Under the pieces are notes generated by a model that did no database searches, was not told the DNA's origin, and saw nothing but the letters and a program-made list of their open reading frames with translations. Positions 33,443 to 44,249 of a stretch of DNA of 64,000 nt are shown here, piece after piece. Positions within the stretch are counted from its first letter, which is position 1; the number at the start of each line of letters is the position of its first letter. The stretch lies in NCBI GenBank assembly GCA_963402885.1, contig OY727093.1, positions 20,521,409 through 20,585,408 on the forward strand, read 5' to 3'. This DNA comes from Antedon bifida (Eukaryota > Echinodermata > Crinoidea > Comatulida > Antedonidae). A program made the position numbers and the translations under genes.

Positions 33443-36400
33443 TCATCTATTTAGACAATATTCTAGACGGTTATGATCTAATTTTTCCCATTTCTTTCTA
33501 GCCGCAAGATTATCAATTGCGTATTCAATTTTTCTTAACATTTTAATTTCTTTAGTGAATAACAACCATGTATTTACAATTTTATTTTCTGTTCGAAAAA
33601 GAACACTTGCCTTGTAAATACAAAAAGTAAAAATTGATAACAACTCATTAACAATATTATTGGCTAAGCCAAGAATAATATATTCAAAACAAGAATAATC
33701 AACAAACGCCTGATTTTCTTTGTTACAAGAGTTTAGCATGTTGTTAAAATTATACCAAAAGGGCGCATTTTTTCCACAGTATGTGCCTTTCGTCTTCTAT
33801 TTCTATGTTACATCTGTCACACATATCTGAATCATATATCTTCCATAACTTAAGTTTCTTTTTACAACATAAAATTCTATGCAACAATTTAAAATTAAAT
33901 TGTGCAATTTTACTTATGTGTTTCATACAGTATACTTTTCTATGCCATATTGTATTCCAATCTAAAGAATCTAAATTAAGATCTCTTTCCCATTTCGTTT
34001 GAACATTTGGTTCACTGGATTTATTCACCAAAAATCCCTTGTAAAATGTTTTAACTGTAGCGTTTTTGTCATATAAATCATATTTTTTCACTTCTACTAC
34101 CTGAATATTATCTTTAACATTAAAAAGTTTGTTTTTCCAATGTCTGGGAATTGCCTGTTTTAAACAAAAATATTCAACAATCCAGTTTTTTGATGTCTTA
34201 AGTTTATCAACAATTTCTTGTGACGACTTAAAAGAGTTATCATTAACAATATCACTAATTTGTGTTATTCCAGAATCAATCCAATTTTGGTTATATAAAG
34301 ATTTATTGTTTAGTACAATATATTTGTTGCCCCACAAAATCTGTTTATTAATTTCATCTATACCTTGTGGTTCAGTGTAAAAATAATTATTATACTGTGT
34401 ACAAATTGATAAAATTTCTTTATAGAAAGTTGGAATGTCAGATAAAAACTTGTTTTTTTTATCTATTTGCGACATTTCCGATAAGTATTTAACAGGATGT
34501 AAAAAATATAGCGGAATACACTTCCACTATCCTGGATCTGGGCTAAGTAACCGTTTTATCCAGTTTAATTTTAATGATTTTACAACTAAATTAAAATCAT
34601 TTAGTTTTATACCTCCATGTTTAATTTCTTGAAACATAATATCTCTTTTTATTTTTTCTCCTTTTCCATTCCAAATGAACTTAAAAATAATACTGTTAAC
34701 CTCATTTACAATATTTGTGGGTACCTCTATTATACTAGCATTATATATTATTTTGGAGAGTGCTAGTGTTTTTATCACCATTACTTTACCAAAAATACTT
34801 AAATTTCTTTTTTCCCAGGTTTTTAATACATTTTTAAAATTTTCAATCTTTTCAACCCAGTTTTTTTTGTGGCATTTTGTTTTATCATAACCAACAAAAA
34901 CACCTAAGAATTTGACAGGTTCATCAACCCATTGTATTGAAAAAGGTTTATGAACGTTGTTTTTTGAAGAACCTATCCACATACCTTTTGTTTTCATTTT
35001 GTTAAGTGACATTCCTGCAACCTTACAAAACAAGTCTACTGTATTTATACAAGCTTCAATACTCATTTCATCCCTAACAATAATTATAGTATCGTCTGCT
35101 AACTGAGCAATTTTGACTTCTTGTTCATCATTATACCCTTTTGAAGGCAGTATAATACCTTTACAATGAATATTGCTTCTTATATTGATAGCCATTGGCT
35201 CTACAGCTATTAAAAAAAAGTAATGCCGAAAGAGGGCATCCTTGTCTAATACCATTACTCACCTTAAAACTTTCTGATACCCATCCATTGTTTGTAGTAA
35301 CTGACTCAGTATTGAAATAAAATGTCTTGACCCATTGTATTAGGTCCTGACCAAAACCAAATCTTTTCAATGATTGGATTAAAAATACTCTATCTATTTT
35401 GTCAAATGCTTTAGCAAAATCTAGAAATATTATAGCACCTTCTTTATTAAAATTATTGGTGTATTCTAATACATCTTTAACAAGCCTTATATTTTCACCA
35501 GCAAACCTTCCTTTAATATAACCTTTTTGATCAGTATCTATTATGTCACCAATTACTAATTTTAGTCTATTTGCAATAACATTTGCCATAATCTTGTAAT
35601 CTATATTAAGAAGAGTTATTGGTCTCCAATTTTTTAAGTCTTCTCTTTTACCATTTTTGTACAGTAAGGAGACTACTCCTCTCCTTTGAGAATTTGACAA
35701 TTGTCCATTATTAAAAGAAAAATTAAAAGCATCACAAACTAAAGAGTCAAAAGAATTCCAAAATTTTTGGTAAAATTCTACTGACAAGCCATCACTGCCT
35801 GGTGCCTTATTAAGTCTCATTTTATATAAGGCATTTTTAAATTCTTCTATTTTTATAGTCCCTTCACATTTCTTTTTTTGTTCTTCAGATAATACTTTGA
35901 CATTAGTTTTATCAAGATAATTTAGAATATCTGAAGTTAAAGTTTCAGATGATTCATTTGAATTTTTCTTTTTGTATAAATTTTTTAAATAATGTACTTG
36001 TTCACGAAGAATTTCATCAGTATTGGTAGTGTATTTACCATTACTTTTTAGGACTGCTGTGATACATTTTCTTTTAGCTTTACTTTTTTCTAGACCTATA
36101 ACAAATTTTGTATTTTTTTCACCCTTTTCAAACCATTCTATTCTTGACCTTATTTGAGCACCCTTTGCTTCTAATGTATATATGCCTTCCAGGTCTTTTG
36201 CTTTATTAATTAAAATTCTCTCTGTTTTCTCATCATAATCAGTTTCTAGTTTGTTCGTCAGGTCTGAAATTTCTTTTAACAATTTTTCTTTATCACTATT
36301 TCTTGAATGCTTTGTTTTTGCTCCATATCTGATTGAGAACTCTTTTATTTTTACTTTCAAGTGCTCCCAAAGTAATTCTGGATTTAAATCATAATAATCA

Positions 36401-37206
36401 TTTAATAAGCTATTATTAAGTTTCCATATTCCAGGACCCTTTCTTTCTTGATTTGTCTGAATTTTGAGTGATATTGCTAGATGGTCAGAACAAATAGCAG
36501 GTCTGATATCAGTACTAATTATTTCACCATTTTTGCACATAGAGTTTGAAATGCACCAAAAATCTAGCCTTCTATAAACATTTTTCCGTCTCCATGTATA
36601 TTGAGATTTACCAATATTATTATTTCTCCATATATCTATGAGGTTGTGTTTATACATACAATTTTTTAATACAATTGGTGAATTGTCAAAATTGTTTGCA
36701 CTGTTTTTTTGGTCAATACTACGTTCTAATATGCTGTTCATATCTCCTCCAATTACTATATACTGATTTTTTATGTTACATAAAGAATTAATTTTCTTCT
36801 CAAGCTTTGTAAAAAATAAAGCTCTTTCTTTATAATTGTTTGGTGCATAAACATTAATTAAATTTAAAACGGTACTTTTGTGTTTAAAGCTTACAATAAG
36901 TATTCTGCCTTCTGCGTCAACATATTTTATGTTCAAATCTTCTAAATCTAAGCCTGGCTTAAATAGAATGGATACACCCCTGCTATTTGTTTTTCCAAAA
37001 CTATTGCAAGATTCTCCTTTCCATATCTTATTATAAACATTAATATTTGCTTTGTCAAAATGGGTTTCTTGTAACAAAATTATATCAGTTTTTTGCTCTT
37101 CAAACCACTTATATACTTTTCTTTTTCTTTTCTTAAAACTATCTCTTAAACCATTAACATTCAAAGAGATTAGTTGTAGAGGCCTTTTATGATGTTTTCC
37201 ATCCAT
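33443..37206 (-). pseudogene. LINE ORF2: endonuclease-reverse transcriptase, few breaks
   Basis: Starts at ATG 37206. The N-terminal AP-endonuclease shows SLNVNGLRDSFKKRK, LLQETHFD, VIGGDMN and CSDHLAISL. RT follows: APGSDGLSVEFYQKFW, NWRPITLLNIDYKIMANVIA, motif A IFLDFAKAFDKID, motif B GIRQGCPLSALLF, then LADD. The C-terminal region has CDRCNIEIEDERHILW. Three defects were seen: a frame change at an eight-A run (35211-35218), an in-frame TAG at 34527-34529, and a frame change at a T run near 33770. The last part (33443-33739) carries the family's C-terminus. The small number of defects suggests a fairly young insertion. Confidence 0.88.
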
Positions 37207-37327
37207 TATTATTTTTTTTTTCTTTGTTTTATAATTTTTTTTAATTTATTTTTTTTTAAATAAATAAATTGACTGTACTTTATAATACATGTAAAAAAAA
37301 AGTGTCATTATAACATAACACCGTCTT

Positions 37328-38623
37328 TTAACTTACAGAGTCTGATTTCTTCTCTTTCTTTTCTAGATTATTTTCACCACTGTTTGTATTTTTCTTTCTT
37401 TTGCTTGCAGCAAAACTTTGTCTAGCCGCTGCAGCACCTTCCGATGTATCTTGTTCGGGTACAATATTTGTGGCAAAGTCTGTAATCGGTCGCATTCCTT
37501 TCGTACTTTTCGCTGTTTTTTCTGATGTTTTGGTTTCTTGATCCTCATTTTTCTTCCCACTCTTTTTTGTTTTCTTTTTCTCTTTTTTTGATGCTTGAGT
37601 TGAATGCTGTCCTGGCTGTGTGTCGTCATCGCTGTTAATTGTTCTTACCCTTTCGATAGCTTCTCTCATTATCTGTTGCACTTTCTCATCCAGTTCCAAA
37701 GAATCTGGAGCGTTTCTTGGATTTGTAGGTTTAATTAGTAGATCTTCTAATACCTCGATTACGCTTCTCTCTTTTTCTGTAGGTCTTATTTCTTCTGCCT
37801 CTTCTGTATGAACATGGTCATTGCTTTCTACTATCTTTATCTGGACATTCTCATCTTCAGCGTTGGCATTCTCCATTTCCGTAAGTGGAATTATGTCAGA
37901 GTCGTTGGTATTTGCTTTTTCATTTAAAAACTCCTGACACTTATTTGAGACATGTCCAAGCTTGTTACATGTGTAACATCTTATTTCTTTTAACTTTGTT
38001 GGACATTCATATACTTTATGACCCGGCAAACCGCATTTAAAGCATTTCATGTCATCTTTCTGGTCCTTATGAAAGAGCCTTGCATTGAAGGAATTAACTT
38101 TAAAGAACCTTGGGAGGCTGTCTTTAAAGGGTTCAACGAACACTGCATGATCTCCATTTAGAAACCGAGATAGCTTTCCATTTATTCGGAATTTTATGTA
38201 TTGCACTTCGCTAATTCCCTTGCATCCAAATTTTTTCAGCGCGTCTGTGATCTCCTCGTCTCTTACAGACAGAGGTATGTCTTTGATCAACAAGCGGGTT
38301 TTTATGTTTTCTCTTAAAAATGGATTTCTATCATGTACATTAATGAGTTTACCTTTGATGTTCAGCCCTGATGTTATAACTTTCACTCTTTCAGCATGGT
38401 CATTAACATATATCCTCCATAAATTCCTCACCTTTTGGGCTCCGACTAGAAAGTCACAATTTATAACTTGATTCAACGCAAAGAAAATATCTTCTTCCTT
38501 TAGGTACTCATCTTCCTTAGATATAATATCTTCATCTTTTACAAAGATCGGTTTAACATTATTAATATTAGGATTAGCACCGTGTTCTGAAGTCGCCATG
38601 TCAACTTGCGTTTGACAAAACAA
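37328..38623 (-). CDS. LINE ORF1 RNA-binding protein with two CCHC knuckles, 431 aa
   Basis: Unbroken ORF upstream of ORF2 in the same element. The middle holds two zinc knuckles, CFKCGLPGHKVYEC and CYTCNKLGHVSNKC (about residues 190-230). Before them an RRM-like region has TRLLIKDIPLSVRDEEITDA. The C-terminal third is acidic then Lys-rich (KKEKKKTKKSGKK), as in nucleic-acid-binding ORF1 proteins. It probably packages LINE RNA. The gap to ORF2 is 121 bp, so ORF2 would need re-initiation or its own start. Confidence 0.88.
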   Translation of the reverse strand: MFCQTQVDMATSEHGANPNINNVKPIFVKDEDIISKEDEYLKEEDIFFALNQVINCDFLVGAQKVRNLWRIYVNDHAERVKVITSGLNIKGKLINVHDRNPFLRENIKTRLLIKDIPLSVRDEEITDALKKFGCKGISEVQYIKFRINGKLSRFLNGDHAVFVEPFKDSLPRFFKVNSFNARLFHKDQKDDMKCFKCGLPGHKVYECPTKLKEIRCYTCNKLGHVSNKCQEFLNEKANTNDSDIIPLTEMENANAEDENVQIKIVESNDHVHTEEAEEIRPTEKERSVIEVLEDLLIKPTNPRNAPDSLELDEKVQQIMREAIERVRTINSDDDTQPGQHSTQASKKEKKKTKKSGKKNEDQETKTSEKTAKSTKGMRPITDFATNIVPEQDTSEGAAAARQSFAASKRKKNTNSGENNLEKKEKKSDSVS

Positions 38624-38683
38624 TAGGCTTTACTCCTTGCTTATTGAAGTGTGACCGTTGCGTTTGACACGAAGAAAGGAAAA

Positions 38684-41480
38684 CTAGATTTGAACTCGTC
38701 ACTACGGACGAGTTAGGTTATCCGCAGCGCAAAGGCCACGTCATACGTTAGAATATTGCAAACAGAAAAACGATTATGCCATTAAAACAATTTCAGTGTG
38801 CTCTCTATTTTGTGTCACGTCTAAGTATATACAGTATACATACTGTATACATACTACATACTGTGCCGTATAGGTAAAAATAAGTGATCAAAGTTATTTA
38901 CGCTTTTGAACATGATGACGTCATCACAATTTTAAAAATGGTGAATCATGCGAATGGTAATTGATTGACCTAGACAATATAAAAAAAATGGGGAAATGGA
39001 ATACGGATAAGTGGAGATGCGCTCTATTAAATGTGATAAGCTATGACGAAAGATACAAAAATCATATATTTTATATTCAAGTGGCCATACGATGACGTCA
39101 CAATGTCTGGTTAGCCATATTGATTCATGATTTGATATCTACAACTCATCAACTTCCAGAATCTGTAATTTTAAAAAATGTCACCACGTAGTTTGAAATC
39201 TATGACATTTTAAAAAAAGGCATAATTTGACAAATTTTTGAACTTTTTCATCAAAAACGCGCGAAAAATTGTTCAATTTAACGTGCTCGTATGACGTGAT
39301 TTTAAGTCAAAATTGTTTGAAAGTTGGTAAAATTACTAGAAAAGGTTGAAAAAACAAAAATCAAGCAAAAAAAAAATGATGTTGCGCTACGTGCGCACGC
39401 GCGCATAAAAAATTGCGCACGCGTCTGAATTTTTGAAATGCTCAAAATGACATGAAACGCGTAGAAAGTTGATTAGAAATTGATTTTTCGCATTTTGAAA
39501 TTTTAAACGCGCGTGCGCGCGTAACTTTCTGTGAAACATGCCATTTTTAATCCATAGAAAGTTTGCGCATGGTATGACTTAAATTTTCACAAAGTTTCAA
39601 TACAAAATGACTTTTGGTTTTTAATCTATGATCAATCATTGAAATTCATAAAATCGCGCGTAACTTGCGCTGCGCGACTCGAAATTCATAAAACAAAGTT
39701 TCTTGCACATTTACAGCTACAGGTCAATCTTATGACAAAGTTATACAATCTAATGTTGGCCAGAATTAGAGATATGCGTGCAACAAAATTCGTGGAAAGA
39801 AAGAAGAATATAGAAAAACTAGATTTGAACTCGTCACATTGACGAGTTCGGGTTATCCGCGCAAACGCAACATGCACATACTTAACTATATGTCCCTCGA
39901 CAATTATTATGCCATCCTATGACATGAAATAAATATGTTTACAGTGCTGAATTGTACCTATTATGTAGCATACACCATATTACAGTATTTTACAGAATAA
40001 ACTGTATATGTTATATACAGTGTAGCATAGACGAAATTACGAGACCCATCTTTTAAATCTAATTTTTAACACGATGACGTCATCAAATTGACATATAAAG
40101 ATAACAATTTTAGAAGATAATTATCTAAAAATTTACATTAAAACAAATTTGAAGAATTTTGGGCACGTAAAAGTGAGATGCGCTCTCGTTTAAACGCAAT
40201 GAACTTTTACGCAAGAGATGAAAATATGACTTTTTGAATTCAACTGGCCATATGATGACGTCACAACATCTGATTGGCAAAATATTCACATCAATTCGTA
40301 TCTACAATCCAATAGCTTCCAGTAAACGTTTTAATCATGATTATCACTTTTTATTCTGACGAGCTATAACAGATTGAAATTTACTGTAAAGATGAAAATA
40401 AGTGACCCACGTTATTTACGTTTTTAGACATGATGACGTCATAAAAATTAAAATATTTTTAATTCATGCGAAAGATAGTTGATTAACGTAGACAATATTA
40501 AAATTTCGGGGGAAATGGAATACGTATAACCGAGAAGCGCTTTGTTGAATTTGATGAGCAATAACGAAAGAGTAAAAAATCCTATATTTTACATTCGTGT
40601 GGCCATACGATGACGTCATAACATCCGAGTGGTAAAGGTTCTGCATGAATTCATATCTACAACATGTCTGCTTACATATTAAATTAAAAAAATTGGGGGT
40701 CGTGGATGATCCTGAGGAGCTATAATAGAATAAAAATAGGCTTAATTTTGACAATATGTTGTCACTTTTGCAACTAAAACGCGCGCAAATGGTCTAAATC
40801 AACGTGTTCGTATGACGTCATTTTAATTTGAAATGATGTAAATCTTTTTTAAAATGACTAGGAAAGGCTGGAAAATCATAATTCAAGTGAAAAAACATGA
40901 TTTTTATGCTCCGTGCGCACCATACGCGTAAACTTTTTCGCGCGCGCGGGAATTTTTGACATGCTCAAAGTATCATGATCAGCGTAGAAAGTTGATTAGA
41001 AATTAATTTTGCGCATTTTGAAACTTTAAATGCGCGTGCGCGCGTAACTTCTTGTTAAACATGCCATTTTTAATCCATAGAAAGTTTGCCCTTGATATGA
41101 CTTAAATTTTCACCAAGTGTCAATACAAAATGACTTTTGGTTTATAATCTATGACCAAACATTGAAATTCATAAAATCGCGCGTGACTTACGCTACGCGA
41201 CTCTAACGTCATATAACGAAGTTTCCTGCACATCTACAGCTACAGATCAATCTTATGACAAAGTTATACAATCTTATGTTGACAAGGGTGAGAGATATGC
41301 GTGCAACAAAATTCCGGGAAAGAAAGAAGAACAAAGATGATGAAAAAAAAGATATTTACAATCACATGGGTTATCCTGCAACTAAGTTGCGGATAACCAA
41401 AAAAAAAAAAAAGAAAAAAAAAAAAAAAAAAAAAGATCCTGACAATAACAAGGGGTTATCCGCCAAGTGCGGATAACCAA
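38684..41480 (-). mobile_element. Helitron2-like element, GGTTATCC type, split by another copy
   Basis: The 3' end is A|CTAG (38684-38687), ATTTGAACTCGTC hairpin, GGTTATCCGC. The 5' end is GGGGTTATCCGCCAAGTGC then GGATAACCAA at 41480. The outer text stops at GAAGAATATAGAAAA (39818) and resumes after 41400 with an A-run and GATCCTGACAATAACAAGGG, as in another copy near 55980. Net length is about 1.2 kb, roughly one ~355-bp internal dimer shorter than its relatives. TGACGTCA occurs at 38917 and 39093. Confidence 0.82.
39819..41400 (-). mobile_element. Complete Helitron2-like element, GGTTATCC type (innermost of nest 1)
   Basis: 3' end CTAG (39819-39822), ATTTG, hairpin AACTCGTCA-CAT-TGACGAGTT, then GGGTTATCCGCG. 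5' end GGGTTATCC...GCGGATAACC at 41391-41398. TGACGTCA at 40075, 40256, 40434, 40611 and 40813 marks tandem units of about 177-181 bp (then 202). Length 1582 bp, non-coding. Confidence 0.85.
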
Positions 41481-42132
41481 ACAAAAAAAAAAGCTAGCCC
41501 GTTGTTAGGGTAAACAAAAACGGGTTTCTATGATCGTTTTCCACTGATCGAAAATCGGCGGTAACAGGGACAATAGATCGTATCTTGGCCTATATAAATT
41601 ATGTTGCAATATGAGGCCTAAACCATCCAAATGTGAAAAATAAAGCACAACTATCATTCACCTGTACTATTAAAAGCAATCTATGAATCACAAATGATCG
41701 TATTCCTTTTAAATTATTTACAATTTAAAGATTCTAGTTAAAGGTAGCCTAAGTGTACTTGTACTCTTAAAGCGCCCTCCGAAAGCCCAAGTTTTTATTT
41801 GCTTATATTTTTACCCTTGACCTGTAGTTTACATGTAGTGAATTTCATTGATATGTGATAATGAATTATGGAGATATGATTAATAGTGTGATTTCACAAA
41901 ATCGCGTATTATTGACGTCACGGTTGAGTGATCACACTGGAAAGCTTATTATGGTTAAGTTAAAGTATTTGAAAGACATTGTACAATTTTTGTGATCATT
42001 GCTATTCAACTTTTTGAGATAATTGTTACACAAAAAGTGTACAGAAAGAAGAATAATAACAATAACAAAAACAACAATAAAGATTTTGTACAATAACAAT
42101 AGGTGATCATTTTATTCTAAATGATCACCTAA

Positions 42133-43460
42133 CTAGACATGAAACTCGTCACAAGTGGTGCAACATGGACGTTTAACGACGTACCTTTTAACATTAAGGG
42201 GATAGGCTGAGGACAAAAGGAAGTGTTCACGTTGGCATTATGACCTTGAACTGAAGAATATGTTGTTATTGCTGAATTCTATTATTTTGATTCATGTATA
42301 GTATACACAGTATAATCTGTATCCATATCACATACAGTGTAGAATAGGTGAAATTACGGGACCCGCTATTTATTGCAATTTTTAACATGTTGACGGTTTT
42401 AAAATGAAACCCGAAGGTAGCAATTTCGGAAAGAAATTATCTCACCAACAACATATTAATGTGTAGAAGAAATTTGAATACGTGAAATATTGATGCGCGC
42501 TCTTTTAAATGTAATGAATTATGACGCAAAAGATGAAAATACAACTTTTTTTTATTTAACTGGCCATATGATGACGTCACAACATCCGATTGGCAAAATT
42601 TTTACATGATTTCGTATCTACAATCCAATAGCTTCCAGAAAACGTTTTAATCGTGATTATCACATTTTATTCTTACGAGCTATAACAGATTAAAATTTAC
42701 TGTAAAGATGAAATTAATGCAACACGTAATTTAAATTTTTAGGCATGATGACGTCATAAAAATTGAAATATTTTTAACTCATGCGAAAGATAGTTGATTG
42801 ACCTAGACAATATCAAAATCGGGGTGAAAATGGAAACCGGATAAGTGGAGATGCACTCTATTAAATGTGATGAGCTATGACGAAAGATACAAAAATCCTA
42901 AATTTTATATTCGCATGGCCATACGATGACGTTACAATGTCCGGTTAGCCATATTAATACATGATCCGATATCTACAACTCATCAACTTCCAGAATATGT
43001 CATCCACAAAAAGTTGACCGTGCAGTTTAGAAATTACGACTGTTTAAAAAAAGGCATAATTTTGATGAATTTTTGAACTTTTTCATCAAAAACGCGCGCA
43101 AATTGTCCAATTCGACGTGCTCGTATGACATAACTTTAAGTCGAAATTGTTTAAAGTTGGTAAAATTACTAGAAAAGGCTGGAGAAACATAAATCACACA
43201 AAAAATATGTTTTTAATGCTACGTGCACACCGCACACGAAAGAATTTGCGCACGCGTGGGAATTTTTTAGATGCTTAAAACGACATGAAGCGCGTAGAAA
43301 GTTGATTAGAAATTAATTTTGCGCATTTTGAAATTTTAAATGCGCGTGTATGCGTAACTTTGTGTAAAACACGCAATTTTTTTTCTACAGAAAGTTAGCG
43401 CATGATATAAATTAAACTTTTGCAAAGTTTCAATTTGAAATGTTATTTGGTTTTAATAAA
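42133..43460 (-). mobile_element. Helitron2-like element, CTAGACATG type, 5' end missing
   Basis: CTAG (42133-42136) follows the 5' end of the previous Helitron after only AA, then ACATGAAACTCGTC, a palindromic TACAGT block near 42350, and TGACGTCA units (42572, 42748). It fades near 43460 within the family's 5' third. Part of the hairpin is damaged (CACAAGTGGTG). Confidence 0.75.
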
Positions 43461-44249
43461 CAACGGCTCATTTTAAAGCTTATTAAATATATCTTACGAA
43501 TATATAAAAATCTAAAAAATTATTATTTCCGACACTACGCCTATTTTGTGATGCCATGCCTCATATATTAATCATAATTATAATCACTGTTGGTTAAAAT
43601 TTAATATATATAAGATTTAACCTATGTTTAGCCAAAATTCTACTGACAGTCCTCTGCAGGCAGTCCCAAGTTAGCTTGATTGAGAATCGAAAAACATGTG
43701 CCTACTATTTTCTTTTTCCGTTTATCAATTCTCAACCAATCATTTTAATATTTAAACAATAGGTACTTCAACATTATATTTTCATATTATTTGTGTCTTT
43801 GATTTAAAATATTGCATCAACCTTACCTACCAAAAAAATGAAGACAATTTTTTAATGTTCACCAATTCTGTTCTAGACATCGTAATGCTTTGTTGTTGTT
43901 GACAAGCTACAGCCCTTGCATTTCACTTGGGCAGCCAATCTAATTGTCAATCACCTCAGGTTGTCATGGAAACTCCAATCAAAAAGCATCATACTTTTAG
44001 ATCTCCAAAAATGGGCGGTGATAAACTGCAAACAAGCAATCAAAGGGCGAGAATCTAAAATCGTTCAACTGTGAGCCCTCATAGACTCTCTTTTCCCAGA
44101 CATTTTTTATAGTCGAGTTTACAAAGTCGCAAAACTGTCAGCCTTAGATACTATAGCTACCGCGATGAAAAAGCTTCTTAATGAGTATATCCTCCTGGGA
44201 CATAGCTGGCTAGAGCCACGGCGCGAAAAAGTAGTATGAAAACATTTTC
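43461..44249. other. Gene-free intron stretch between elements
   Basis: No known repeat or coding match. 43890-44240 is more GC-rich than its surroundings and may be the edge of an unnamed element. Confidence 0.4.

Larger units (their letters stand above)
32302..41787 (-). mobile_element. Full-length Tx1/L1-group LINE, hosting two Helitrons
   Basis: The element lies on the minus strand: 5' UTR at the right (41481-41787 plus 38624-38683), ORF1, ORF2, a 1.1-kb 3' UTR and a poly-A tail (the T run at 32302-32305). CAAGTTTTT flanks both ends (32293-32301 and 41788-41796) as a target duplication. The 5' UTR is interrupted by Helitron copies (38684-41480). Net length is about 6.7 kb. The presence of ORF1, a 5' UTR starting GGGCTTTCGGAGGG and both target copies makes a full-length insertion likely. 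Confidence 0.85.
31052..42130 (-). mobile_element. Helitron2-like element split by a LINE (outer shell of nest 1)
   Basis: The 3' end at the left is A|CTAG (31052-31055), then AATTT, then hairpin AATTCGTCA-CTT-TGACGAATT, then TAGGTGATCATTTT. The 5' end at the right is AAATGATCACCTA (to 42130). The left part stops at CGCAAGTTTTT (32301). The right part resumes with CAAGTTTTTATTTGC (41788), exactly where the complete copy at 9410-11003 has an unbroken GCGCAAGTTTTTATTTGC. Without the insert and one target copy the element is about 1.58 kb, close to the 1.59 kb of the intact copy. Confidence 0.85.

Noticed and set aside
41400-41435. A-run with ORF 41255-41476 (poly-Lys)
   Set aside because: Low-complexity A tract at the seam between two Helitrons, not a coding sequence.
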